59,011 bases of DNA from Streptomyces sp. SID8352 (GCF_009862265.1 NZ_WWGX01000056.1:1-59011), one strand, 5' to 3'. Counted from the first letter of the stretch, positions 40,761-50,507 are shown. Notes: generated from the sequence alone by a model not told the origin. Numbers and translations: made by a program.

Positions 40761-41824
40761 CAGGCATCCGGCCGGGTGCGGGGAGCGGCTTCGGGCACCG
40801 CGTCGGTCCCGGCGGCGCCCGCGGTTCCGGTCTCCCGGTCCGGGCCCGGGGCCGAGGACTCCTCGGCCCAGCGCAGGGCGAGGGCGGTGGCCCTGCGGGC
40901 GGCCTCGGCGACCGCCTCCGGCCCGCCGCCGTTCAGGGCGGCGGCATAGCCGACGAGGAAGGTGGTCAGCGGGGCCGCGGGCCGCGCCACGCCGTGCGCG
41001 GCGTCACGGGCGAGGTCGAGCAGGACAGTGGTGTCGACGTCCAGGTCGAGGCCCAGTTCGTCCTTGACTGCGGTGATCCATTCATCCAACACGTGCCCAT
41101 GCTCCCTGATGCGTGCCCTGGCGATGGCGATGTCGTCCCAGGTGTCGCAGTCGAAGGACGCGGCGGCACCCGGGACACGGGTGAGTTCGAGGGCGCCGGT
41201 CAGGCGGCGGACCGGCAGCCCCGCGAGGTCCGCGGGATCCGCCGCTCCGGCGAGGTCCGCGAGGACGCGGCGGACGGAGCGGGCGCGGTAGACGGCGACG
41301 AGGGGCTGGTCGCGGCCGTCGGCGTCGGTGAGCAGCGCGCCGTCGGCGGTGCCCGCCGCGAGGTGCGCCGTCAGGCGCCGGACGGTCGCCGCGTCCAGGA
41401 ACGGCAGGTCGGCCGAGAGGACCACGACGTACGGGGCCGTGGTGTGCCGCAGCCCGGCGGCCAGCGCGGCGAGCGGGCCGCCGCCTGGAGGCTCCTCGCG
41501 GGCCCAGGTCACGGGCCGCGCGGTGGGCCGGGGGTCCGCGACGACGACGGTGGCGCGGGCCCCGGCGCAGGCGGCGAGCACCCGGTCCAGCAGCGCCCGG
41601 CCGCCCACCCGCACCCCGGGCTTGTCCGCGCCCCCCAGCCGCCGGGCGGCACCCCCGGCGAGCACCACGGCGTCGTACGCGGCCGGAGCGGCGTCGGCCC
41701 CGGTGCCCTCCGGCCCGGCGGGGGCGGGTCCCGGGAGGGCGTCACGCCGGTCGCCCGGAGCGGCGGGGGCGGTGTCCGGCGCGGGGGCGCGCCCGGGGTC
41801 CCCGTGGGACTCGTACGCGGTCAC
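40760..41824 (-). CDS. MobA-like nucleotidyltransferase fused to DUF6457
   Basis: This is a 354-residue protein. Residues ~50-235 are an NTP-transferase domain of the molybdenum cofactor guanylyltransferase type with the GTP loop VVLAGGAARRLGGADKP (~52) and the metal-binding VVLSADLPFLD (~135). Residues ~240-330 are an all-helical DUF6457 domain (LDEWITAVKDELGLDLDVDTTVLLDLARDAAHGVARPAAPLTTF). Both ends are low-complexity. With moeA downstream it very likely makes the guanine-dinucleotide form of the cofactor; the DUF6457 role is unknown. A -10-like CATACT about seven bases before the GTG suggests a leaderless operon mRNA. Confidence 0.87.
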   Translation of the reverse strand: MTAYESHGDPGRAPAPDTAPAAPGDRRDALPGPAPAGPEGTGADAAPAAYDAVVLAGGAARRLGGADKPGVRVGGRALLDRVLAACAGARATVVVADPRPTARPVTWAREEPPGGGPLAALAAGLRHTTAPYVVVLSADLPFLDAATVRRLTAHLAAGTADGALLTDADGRDQPLVAVYRARSVRRVLADLAGAADPADLAGLPVRRLTGALELTRVPGAAASFDCDTWDDIAIARARIREHGHVLDEWITAVKDELGLDLDVDTTVLLDLARDAAHGVARPAAPLTTFLVGYAAALNGGGPEAVAEAARRATALALRWAEESSAPGPDRETGTAGAAGTDAVPEAAPRTRPDA

Positions 41825-41878
41825 CCCCCGAGTATGCGTGCCCCGTGGGGCCCGGGGAACGCAGGGGCACCCGCGTGA

Positions 41879-43377
41879 TCACAGGGTGCGCAGCAGTACC
41901 GCCGGCTGCTCCACGCAATCCGCCACATAGCGGAGGAAACCACCCGCCGTGCCACCGTCGCACACCCGGTGGTCGAAGGTGAGCGAGAGCTGGACCACCT
42001 GCCGGACCGCCAACTCCCCTTCGTGCACCCAGGGTTTGGGAATGATGCGGCCGATGCCGAGCATGGCCGCCTCGGGGTGGTTGATGATCGGCGTGGAGCC
42101 GTCGACGCCGAACACCCCGTAGTTGTTGAGGGTGAAGGTGCCGCCGGTCAGGTCGGCGGGCGACAGCCGCCCGTCCCGCGCCGCCCCGGTCAGCCGGGCG
42201 AACTCCGCGGTGAGCCCCTCGGCGTCGCGCGTGTGGGCGTCCCGGACGACGGGCACGACCAGGCCCCGGTCGGTCTGGGCGGCGAAGCCCAGATGCACCC
42301 GGTCGAACCGGACCACCTCGCGGGCCCCGGTGTCGACGGTGGAGTTCAGCTCGGGGAAGCGGGCGAGCGCGACGACGCAGATCCGGGCCAGCAGGGCGAC
42401 CAGCGAGATCCTGGGGCCGTCCGCCGCGTTCATCGCGGTCCGCGCCCGCATCAGCTCGGTCGCGTCGGCGTCCACCCAGCAGGTCGCGTCCGGGATCTCC
42501 CGGCGGCTGCGGGAGAGCTTGTCGGCGACGGCGCCCCGGACGCCCCGGAGGGGAACGCGCACCCCGTCGGGCACCGCCCGCCCGTCGGCCCCGGCCGGCA
42601 CCGGGGCGGGAGCGGGGGCGGGGGCCACCGCGGCGACCGGGCGGTGCGCCGCGGCGCGCAGGGCGTACTCGACGTCGGCCCGCAGGATCAGCCCGTCGGG
42701 ACCGGAGCCGGACAGCTCGCGCAGATCCAGGCCGCTCTGCCGGGCCAGCCTCCGCACCAGCGGGGAGATCACCGGCACGGGGCCGTCCGCCACCGGGGCG
42801 GCGGCCCCGTCCGGGCCGTCGGTCCGCCCGGGACCGGCCCCCGGGGCGCGGACCCCGGCGGGCGCCGGGGCAGGGGCGGCGGGCGCCGGGGCGGCGGCGG
42901 CCACGGGCCGTACCCGGCGCCGCCGCGCGGGGGCCGCGGAGGTGCCGTAGCCGACCAGGACATTGCCCGACCCCTCGGCCCGCCGCTTGGCCCCGGCGCC
43001 CGCGCCCGGCTCCCGGTCCACGGCCCCCGGGCCCGGCTCCCCGCCGGGCCCCGGGGCGCCGCCGGGCCGGGTGGCGGCGGCCCCGTCGGCACCGCCCGCG
43101 CCGGGAGCGGAAGGACCGCCCCCGTCGGCGGGGCCGCCCACCGCCACCGTCAGCAGCGGTGCCCCGACGGGCAGTTCGCCGCCCTCCTCGCCGAAGCGGG
43201 CGGTGACCACACCGGCCCAGGGGCAGGGCACCTCGACCATCGCCTTGGCCGTCTCGACCTCGACGACGGGCTGGTCGACCTCGACCACGTCGCCGACCGC
43301 CACCATCCAGCGCACGATCTCCGCCTCGGTGAGCCCCTCACCGAGGTCGGGCAGCCTGAACTCCCGCACCTGTGCCA

Positions 43378-43378
<1 letters not shown>
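41879..43378 (-). CDS. bkdC2: Branched-chain keto-acid dehydrogenase E2, cluster 2
   Basis: This is a 499-residue acyltransferase core subunit, paralogue of the cluster 1 E2. The lipoyl domain covers ~5-82 (lysine in VETAKAMVE ~45). A long Gly/Pro/Ala linker precedes the subunit-binding domain (~210-245, VRRLARQSGLDLRELSG then GPDGLILRADV). The catalytic domain has the FDHRVCDG active site (His ~469). The active-site neighbour is Cys where cluster 1 has Leu-Val, so the two are not identical in detail. The ATG overlaps the bkdB2 stop (ATGA) and has GGAGGCGGAGAG before it. Last gene of the coupled bkdA2-B2-C2 operon. Confidence 0.92.
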
Positions 43379-44378
<1,000 letters not shown>

Positions 44379-44382
<4 letters not shown>

Positions 44383-45527
44383 CGCTCCTCCCCCTCCGGC
44401 CCCGCCTCGGCGGCGGCCTCCAGCTCGGCGCGCAACAGGTCGCGCTGCTCGCGCAGTTGCGGGGTGGGCTCGGCGTAGACATGGTCGAACAGGTCCATCG
44501 GATCGAGCACCGCGTCCTCGTTCATCCGGGCGCGCAGGTCGGCGGCCATCGCCTCGGCGTCCTCGCGGGCGGCCCGCATCCCCTCCTCGTCGAGCAGCCC
44601 GCGCCGGGTCAGCTCCCGCTCCAGCAACTCGACCGGATCGTGCCGCCGCCAGGTCTCCACCTCCGCGTCGCCCCGGTAGCGGGTGGCGTCGTCGGCGTTG
44701 GTGTGCGCCTCGACGCGGTAGGTGACGGCCTCCACCAGTGTGGGGCCGCCGCCCTCGCGCGCCCGCCGCACGGCCCCGGTGAGCACCTCGTGCACGGCGA
44801 GGGCGTCGTTGCCGTCGACCAGGCGGCCGGGCATGCCGTAGCCGACGGCCTTGTGGGCCAGCGAGGGCGCCGCGGTCTGCTTGGCGAGCGGGACGGAGAT
44901 CGCGAAGCCGTTGTTCTGGACGAGGAAGACCACCGGCGCCCGCCAGACGGCCGCGAAGTTCAGCGCCTCGTGGAAGTCGCCCTCGCTGGTGCCGCCGTCG
45001 CCGACCATGGCCAGCGCGACCACGTCGTCGCCCTTGAGGCGGGCCGCGTGGGCGAGACCGACCGCGTGCGGCAACTGGGTGGCCAGCGGGGTGGACAGCG
45101 GGGCCACCCGGTGCTCGTAGGGGTCGTAGCCGGTGTGCCAGTCGCCGCGCAGCAGGGTGAGGGCCTCGACGGGGTCGACCCCGCGGGCCACCACGGCGAG
45201 CGTGTCCCGGTAGCTGGGGAAGAGCCAGTCCCGCTCCTCCAGGGCCAGCGCGGCGGCGATCTCGCAGGCCTCCTGCCCGGTGCTGGAGGGGTACACGGCG
45301 AGCCTGCCCTGCCTGGTCAGGGCGGTGGCCTGCGCGTTGTACCGCCGGCCGCGGACCAGGCGGGCGTAGAGGGCGCGCAGGAGCCGGGGATCGGTCCGGT
45401 CGGCGGCGCCGGTGCCGAGCACCCGGTACGGCTCGGCGTCCGGCAGCAGGGGCCCGGGGTCGGTACGCGGCTGCCAGGCGGGCGGCGGCGTGGGCCGGTA
45501 CGCGCCCCGCTGCTCCATCACCGTCAT
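44379..45527 (-). CDS. bkdA2: Branched-chain keto-acid dehydrogenase E1 alpha, cluster 2
   Basis: This is a 382-residue E1 alpha subunit. The thiamine motif is MVGDGGTSEGDFHEALNFAAVWRAPVVFLVQNNGFAIS-like (~185-220, GDG...NN spacing intact), and TGQEACEIAAALAL and THTNADDATRYR-type AHTNADDATRYRGDAEVE are further landmarks. It lacks the basic N-terminal tail of the cluster 1 alpha subunit. AGGAGGT six bases before ATG 45527 fixes the start. It is divergent from bkdR; the 174-bp space holds a PaaR-like operator, an inverted pair of DnaA boxes and presumably both promoters. Confidence 0.92.
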
Positions 45528-45586
45528 GACGGCACCTCCTCGTGGGAGCGGCTGCGGGCTCGCCACGGGTGTGACGGGCCTCACCT

Positions 45587-45600
45587 ACCGATTGTTCGGT
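45587..45600. promoter_or_regulatory. PaaR-like TetR operator upstream of bkd operon 2
   Basis: ACCGATTGTTCGGT is an imperfect 14-bp palindrome of the ACCGANCGNTCGGT type used by actinobacterial TetR-family PaaR regulators. It lies 60 bp upstream of bkdA2, and its near twin is at 48673-48686. Confidence 0.55.
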
Positions 45601-45629
45601 CGTCGGCACATTTTGGCTACAGGCGGCCC

Positions 45630-45661
45630 CAGGCTGTGGACAAACGGTTCTCCACAGCCTG
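45630..45661. other. Inverted pair of DnaA boxes in the bkdA2-bkdR control region
   Basis: TGTGGACAA (45635-45643) is the exact complement of the Streptomyces DnaA box TTGTCCACA; TTCTCCACA (45648-45656) is a one-mismatch box on the other strand. They sit in a perfect 11-bp inverted repeat, CAGGCTGTGGA-N10-TCCACAGCCTG, which could alternatively be a leader hairpin or a BkdR site. Confidence 0.6.
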
Positions 45662-45701
45662 TGATGGGCGCAGTACGTCCACGGCGGGAAGGCGGGGGCA
45701 C

Positions 45702-46232
45702 ATGGAGTCTGAACGAATGGCCGACCGGCCGGAGGAATCCGGCGCGCTGCCGCCGCGCCCGCAGGAGCCCGCCCGGCTGCCGCCCGCGCGCCCGCTGGAC
45801 GCCATCGACCAGGACATCCTGCGCATGCTCCAGGCGGACGGCCGCGCCTCGATACGGTCGGTGGCCGAGCGGGTGCACGTCTCCCGCGCCAACGCCTACT
45901 CCCGGATCAACCGGCTCATCGAGGACGGCGTGATCCGCGGCTTCGGCGCCCGCGTCGACCACGAGCGGGCCGGCCAGGGCACCTCGGCGTACATCACCCT
46001 GAAGATCGTGCAGAACTCCTGGCGGACCGTGCGCGAGCAGCTCGGGCGGCTCCCCGGCGCCTCGCACATCGCGCTGCTGGGCGGTGACTTCGACGTCCTG
46101 CTGCTGGTGCACACCCCCGACAACCGCGCCCTGCGCGAACTGGTGCTGACCCGCATCCAGGCCATCCCGGAGGTGCTGAGCACCCGCACCCTGCTGGTGT
46201 TCGAGACGGAGGACCTGGAGCCGAAGGGCTGA
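45702..46232 (+). CDS. bkdR: Lrp/AsnC family regulator, probable BkdR
   Basis: This is a 176-residue protein. The N-terminal AsnC helix-turn-helix covers ~32-90 (DAIDQDILRMLQADGRASIRSVAERVHVSRANAYSRINRLIEDGVI). The RAM ligand domain follows (~100-175, SHIALLGGDFDVLLLVHTPDN). The first ~30 residues are a Pro/Arg/Glu-rich extension. The position, divergent from a bkdABC operon, and family match BkdR of S. coelicolor, described as a regulator of a branched-chain dehydrogenase operon and of morphogenesis. ATG 45702 follows GGCGGGGGC; a second ATG at 45717 (GGAG nine bases upstream) is nearly as good. Confidence 0.88.
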   Translation: MESERMADRPEESGALPPRPQEPARLPPARPLDAIDQDILRMLQADGRASIRSVAERVHVSRANAYSRINRLIEDGVIRGFGARVDHERAGQGTSAYITLKIVQNSWRTVREQLGRLPGASHIALLGGDFDVLLLVHTPDNRALRELVLTRIQAIPEVLSTRTLLVFETEDLEPKG

Positions 46233-46511
46233 CGGACGCCCCGCCCCCGGCGCCGCGCCGGGGAGAGCGCCGGGGACGGGGAGAAGGCCGGGGAGGGCGT
46301 GCAGGCCGGCGACAGTGTGCGGACCGGGACGACGGCGGCCTCCGCACGGGAGCCGCACAGGGGCGCCCGGGGCCGTGCGGGCCCCTGGGGAACGGGAACG
46401 GGAGCCGCCACGGCCGCCGGGGCGGCCCCGCGGCGGGGCGGGAACGGCGACGGCCACCGGGGCGGGGCCCCGCGGAAGGCGGGCGGGGCGCGGGCGGCGC
46501 CCCCGGCCCGC

Positions 46512-47102
46512 TCAGGCCCTCCCGCGCAGCCCCTCGAAGACCAGCCGGGCCACCGCGTCGGCCACCTCGCGCTCCCCCGCGCCCCGGGCGTCGGGCCGGT
46601 ACCACTCCACCACCGAGTTGATCATCCCGAAGACCAGGCGCGTGGCGAGCCGCACCTCCACGTCGTCGCGCACCTCCCCGGCCGCCGCCGCTGCCCTGAG
46701 CAGCTCCGCGACCCGGTGGTCGAACTCCCGCCGCCGTTCCAGCGCCCACCGCTCGGTGTCGGTGTTGCCCCGCACCCGCAGCAGCAACGTCACATGGGGC
46801 AGCTCGGATATGAGCACCTCCACCATGCGCCGCACGACGTACTCCAGCCGCCCGGCGGCGCTCCCCTCGCGCGCGGGCGCCTCGTCCAGGATGCCGAACA
46901 GGCCGTCCAGGGCCCGGCTCACGGACCGGCGCAGCAGCTCCTCCTTGCCTGCCACATGGTGGTAGATCGACGACTTGGAGATGCCGGCCGCCCGGGAGAG
47001 GTGCTCCATGGAGGTGCCGTCGTAGCCGCGCTCGTTGAAGACCCGTACCGCGACGGACAGCAGCGTCTCCGGGGTGTACGTGTCGCGTCTGGCGGTGGTC
47101 AT
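46512..47102 (-). CDS. TetR family regulator, candidate PaaR
   Basis: This is a 196-residue regulator. The TetR helix-turn-helix covers ~9-55 (TPETLLSVAVRVFNERGYDGTSMEHLSRAAGISKSSIYHHVAGKEELL). A helical ligand domain follows (~70-195) with the late RLVFGMINSVVEWYRPD typical of acyl-CoA/phenylacetyl-CoA sensors. Its ATG overlaps the TGA of paaH, so it is made with that enzyme. Two ACCGAN4TCGGT-type operators lie upstream of paaN (and hence of divergent paaH-tetR) and of bkd operon 2; this protein is the obvious candidate to bind them, but that is inferred from context. Convergent with bkdR across 280 bp of featureless GC-rich DNA. Confidence 0.87.
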   Translation of the reverse strand: MTTARRDTYTPETLLSVAVRVFNERGYDGTSMEHLSRAAGISKSSIYHHVAGKEELLRRSVSRALDGLFGILDEAPAREGSAAGRLEYVVRRMVEVLISELPHVTLLLRVRGNTDTERWALERRREFDHRVAELLRAAAAAGEVRDDVEVRLATRLVFGMINSVVEWYRPDARGAGEREVADAVARLVFEGLRGRA

Positions 47103-48616
47103 GACGCTCCGCCGTCCCGCTTGCCGGAGGCGTGGGCGTGCCGGTAGTGGGCGAGCGAGGGCGCGCACCGGCCGCCGGGCTCGCGCTCGTGCAGGTCCTC
47201 CAGGAGCGAGTACGCCCAGTGCCGGCCCAGCCTGCGGCCCCACTCCAGCGGACCCAGCGGATAGTTGACGCCCAGGCGCATCGCGGTGTCGATGTCCCCC
47301 TCGGTCGCCACGCCCTTGGCGAGCGCCTCGTGCGCCAGGTCCACGATCCGCGCGACCGTCCGGGCGACGATCATGCCGGGGGCGTCCCCGATGACGCTGA
47401 CCTTCTTGCCGAGCGCCTGGAACAGGCCCGTCGCCTCGGCCAGGGTGCGCGGGGAGGTGTCCTGGGAGGCGGACAGGGCGATCCGGGTCGCCCTGCGGTA
47501 GTCCAGGGCGAGGTCGAAGTAGACGACGTCCTGGAACTCCACCGAGGTCTGGCCGTCCGCGAGGACCAGCTCCCCGCCGCCGGGCAGGGTCAGCCGCGTG
47601 CCCTCGTCCTCCGGCTCCTCCCGGACCTCGATGCCGGCCGCGCGGATCAGGGGAAGCAGCTCCCCGGCCGGGCCGAGGCCGCCCTCCGCGACCACGTACG
47701 CGGGCGGGGAGGCCGGGTCGGCGGTGTGCGGCTCGGGGCGCTCGGCGCCCTCCCCGTACTCGTACCAGCCCCGGCCGGTCTTGCGGCCGAGCCGGCCGGA
47801 CTCCACCAGCCGCCGCTGCGCCAGCGACGGGGTGAAGCGCGCGTCCCGGAAGAAGGACCGCCACACGGAGTGCGTGACCGACTCGTTGACGTCCTGGCCG
47901 ATGAGGTCGGTCAGCTCGAAGGCGCCCATCCGGAATCCGCCCGACTCGCGCAGCACCGCGTCGATGGTGGCCGGGTCGGCCGCCTGATCCTCGAAGAGCG
48001 CGAACGCCTCGGAGTAGAAGGGCCTGGCCAGGCGGTTGACGAGGAAGCCGGGGGTGTCCGCGCACGCCACCGGCGTCTTGCCCCAGGCGCGGGCCGTCTC
48101 GTACGCGCGGGTGGCCGAGGCGACGTCGGTGACGGCCCCGGAGACCACCTCGACCAGCGGCATCAGCGGCGCCGGATTGAAGAAGTGCAGGCCGACCAGG
48201 CGGCCGGGTTGCTCCAGCGCCCCGGCGACGGCGGTGACGGAGAGGGAGGAGGTGTTGGTGGCGAGCAGGCAGTCCGCGGGGACCACGTCCTCCAGCGCGC
48301 GGAAGAGGGCCTGCTTCACGTCCAGCCGCTCCACGACCGCCTCGACGACCAAGGCGCAGCCGGCCAGCTCCGCGAGGTCCCCGACCGGGCTCAGCCGCGC
48401 GCGGGCGGCGTCCCGGTCGGCGCCGGTCAGGCGCTCCTTCTCGACGAGCCGGTCGAGCCGGGCTCCGATCGCCGCGGCCGCCTCCCGGGCCCTCCCCGGA
48501 GCGGCGTCGTACAGCCGCACGGGGTGGCCCGCGACCAGCGCGACCTGGGCGATGCCCTGGCCCATGGTGCCGGCGCCGACGACGGCCACGGGGCTGCTGA
48601 GGTCCAGTGCTGTCAT
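47099..48616 (-). CDS. paaH: 3-hydroxyacyl-CoA dehydrogenase PaaH
   Basis: This is a 505-residue NAD-dependent dehydrogenase. The N-terminal Rossmann domain has VVGAGTMGQGIAQVAL (~12) and the NTSSLSVT and GLHFFNPAPLMPLVEVV family motifs (His-Glu catalytic region ~140-155). A first C-terminal helical domain covers ~190-285 (DTPGFLVNRLARPFYSEA). A second 3HCDH domain at ~395-490 (GMIVARTVARIVDLAHEALAKG) makes the long PaaH/PhaC form that oxidises 3-hydroxyadipyl-CoA in phenylacetate breakdown. AGGA nine bases upstream supports the ATG. It is coupled to the TetR gene and divergent from paaN. The ring-oxygenating paaABCDE genes are absent here. Confidence 0.9.
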   Translation of the reverse strand: MTALDLSSPVAVVGAGTMGQGIAQVALVAGHPVRLYDAAPGRAREAAAAIGARLDRLVEKERLTGADRDAARARLSPVGDLAELAGCALVVEAVVERLDVKQALFRALEDVVPADCLLATNTSSLSVTAVAGALEQPGRLVGLHFFNPAPLMPLVEVVSGAVTDVASATRAYETARAWGKTPVACADTPGFLVNRLARPFYSEAFALFEDQAADPATIDAVLRESGGFRMGAFELTDLIGQDVNESVTHSVWRSFFRDARFTPSLAQRRLVESGRLGRKTGRGWYEYGEGAERPEPHTADPASPPAYVVAEGGLGPAGELLPLIRAAGIEVREEPEDEGTRLTLPGGGELVLADGQTSVEFQDVVYFDLALDYRRATRIALSASQDTSPRTLAEATGLFQALGKKVSVIGDAPGMIVARTVARIVDLAHEALAKGVATEGDIDTAMRLGVNYPLGPLEWGRRLGRHWAYSLLEDLHEREPGGRCAPSLAHYRHAHASGKRDGGAS

Positions 48617-48639
48617 GTGCGCGATCCTCCCGCACGGGG

Positions 48640-48648
48640 TTGTCCACA
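48640..48648. other. Perfect DnaA box in the paaH-paaN control region
   Basis: TTGTCCACA is an exact Streptomyces DnaA-box consensus, 24 bp upstream of paaH and 24 bp from the PaaR-like operator at 48673. Confidence 0.65.
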
Positions 48649-48672
48649 GATGCGGCGGACCCCCTTGTCCCG

Positions 48673-48686
48673 ACCGATCGTTCGGT
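48673..48686. promoter_or_regulatory. PaaR-like TetR operator between paaH and paaN
   Basis: ACCGATCGTTCGGT matches its own complement at 12 of 14 positions. It overlaps the likely paaN promoter (TACTCT, 48687-48692, as -10). Same type as the site at 45587-45600. Confidence 0.65.
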
Positions 48687-48776
48687 TACTCTAGCTCTGT
48701 CCGCCCGTCCCCGCCCAGGCTCCCCCCGTGCCACGAGCCCCACGGAAAGCACCGTCAGACGAGGAGTTGGTCCCGC

Positions 48777-50468
48777 ATGGCCGCCGCACTCACCGCGCAG
48801 GAGCTGATCACCCGGCACCGGCCCACCCTCGACCGGGCGCTGGAGACGATCCGGACGCGCGCGTACTGGTCGCCGCACCCCGAGCACCCCAAGGCCTACG
48901 GGGAGGACGGCACGCTCGACGTGGCCGCGGGCAAGGCCGCCTTCGACGCGCTGCTCGGCACCCGCCTCGACCTCGGCCAGCCCGGCACGGACGACTGGGT
49001 GGGCGGCGAGGTCTCCCCGTACGGCGTCGAGCTGGGCGTGACCTATCCGCACCCGGACCCGGACGTGCTGCTCCCCGCCATGAGGGCCGGCCAGCGCCGG
49101 TGGCGGGACGCGGGGCCCGAGCTGCGCGCCGCGGTCTGCCTGGAGATCCTCCGGCGGATCAGCGCCCGGACCATGGAGTTCGCCCAGGCCGTCATGCACA
49201 CCTCCGGACAGGCCTTCATGATGGCCTTCCAGGCGGGCGGCCCGCACGCCCAGGACCGCGGTCTGGAGGCCGTCGCCCACGCGTACGCGGAGCAGACCCG
49301 CACGCCCGACGCCGCCCGGTGGACCAAGCCGCAGGGCAAGCGCGACCCGCTCGCCCTGGACAAGCGGTTCACCCCAGTCCCCCGGGGCGTCGCCATGGTC
49401 GTCGGCTGCACCACCTTCCCCACCTGGAACGGCTATCCGGGCCTGTTCGCCTCCCTCGCCACCGGCAACGCGGTCCTGGTCAAGCCCCACCCGCGCGCCG
49501 TGCTGCCGCTGGCGCTCACCGTGCGGACGGCGCGGGAGGCGCTCGCCGACGCGGGCTTCGACCCCAACCTCATCGCGCTGGCCGCAGAGCGCCCCGGCGA
49601 GGGCATCGCCAAGGAGCTGGCGACCCGCCCGGAGATCCGGATCATCGACTACACGGGCTCCACCGGGTTCGGCGACTGGCTGGAGGCCAACGCCCGCCAG
49701 GCCCAGGTGTACACGGAGAAGGCCGGGGTCAACGCGGTGCTGGTGGACTCCACCGGCGACTACCGGGGCATGCTGTCCAACCTCGCGTTCTCCCTGTCCC
49801 TGTACAGCGGCCAGATGTGCACCACCCCGCAGAACCTGCTGATCCCCCGCGAGGGCATCGCCACCGACCAGGGCCACAAGTCCTTCGACGAGGTCACCGC
49901 CGACCTGGCCGCCGCGGTCAGCGGGCTGCTCGGTGACGACGCCCGGGCCAACGCCCTGCTCGGCGCCCTGGTCAACCCGGACGTCAGGGCACGTCTGGAG
50001 GCCGCCCACGACCTGGGCGAGGTGGCCCTGCCCTCCCGCGAGGTGGCCCACCCCGAGTTCCCGGACGCGGTCGTGCGCACCCCGGTGATCGTCAAGCTGG
50101 ACGCCGCCAAGCCCGACGACGCCGCCGCCTTCTCCCGCGAGTGCTTCGGCCCGGTCGCCTTCGCCGTCGCCGTCGACTCCACCGCCCACGCCCTGGAGGT
50201 GCTGGGGCGCGGTATCCGCGAGCAGGGCGCGATGACGGTCGGCGCCTACACCACGGACGCGGAGGTCGAGGAGGCCGTCCAGGAGGTCTGCCTGGAGGAG
50301 GCCGCCCAGCTCTCCCTCAACCTCACGGGCGGGGTGTACGTCAACCAGACGGCCGCCTTCTCCGACCTCCACGGCTCCGGCGGCAACCCGGCGGCCAACG
50401 CGGCCCTGTGCGACGCGGCCTTCGTCGCCAACCGCTTCCGGGTGATGGAGGTCCGCCGGGAATCCTGA
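48777..50468 (+). CDS. paaN: Phenylacetic acid degradation protein PaaN (aldehyde dehydrogenase type)
   Basis: This is a 563-residue aldehyde-dehydrogenase superfamily protein of the PaaN_2 type, without the hydratase domain of PaaZ. Recognisable elements are VAMVVGCTTFPTWNGYPGLFASLATGNAVLVKPHP (~200, cofactor domain), EIRIIDYTGSTGFGDWLE (~295, glycine-rich) and the catalytic Cys in SLYSGQMCTTPQN (~347). The enzyme is linked to phenylacetate-pathway ring-opening products, but its exact reaction is less certain than that of PaaZ. GAGGAG ten bases before the ATG fixes the start; a long frame open upstream is artefact. Convergent with the SpoU methyltransferase gene 37 bp away. Confidence 0.9.
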   Translation: MAAALTAQELITRHRPTLDRALETIRTRAYWSPHPEHPKAYGEDGTLDVAAGKAAFDALLGTRLDLGQPGTDDWVGGEVSPYGVELGVTYPHPDPDVLLPAMRAGQRRWRDAGPELRAAVCLEILRRISARTMEFAQAVMHTSGQAFMMAFQAGGPHAQDRGLEAVAHAYAEQTRTPDAARWTKPQGKRDPLALDKRFTPVPRGVAMVVGCTTFPTWNGYPGLFASLATGNAVLVKPHPRAVLPLALTVRTAREALADAGFDPNLIALAAERPGEGIAKELATRPEIRIIDYTGSTGFGDWLEANARQAQVYTEKAGVNAVLVDSTGDYRGMLSNLAFSLSLYSGQMCTTPQNLLIPREGIATDQGHKSFDEVTADLAAAVSGLLGDDARANALLGALVNPDVRARLEAAHDLGEVALPSREVAHPEFPDAVVRTPVIVKLDAAKPDDAAAFSRECFGPVAFAVAVDSTAHALEVLGRGIREQGAMTVGAYTTDAEVEEAVQEVCLEEAAQLSLNLTGGVYVNQTAAFSDLHGSGGNPAANAALCDAAFVANRFRVMEVRRES

Positions 50469-50471
50469 GCC

Positions 50472-50507
50472 GGGGCGGCCGGGGCGGCCGGGGCGGTCGG
50501 GGCGGTC
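50472..50507. repeat. Four 9-bp G-rich tandem repeats between convergent genes
   Basis: GGGGCGGCC twice followed by GGGGCGGTC twice fill nearly the whole paaN-methyltransferase gap and run into the stop codon of the latter. Four G4 runs make quadruplex formation on the plus strand possible. No conventional terminator is visible. Confidence 0.75.
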
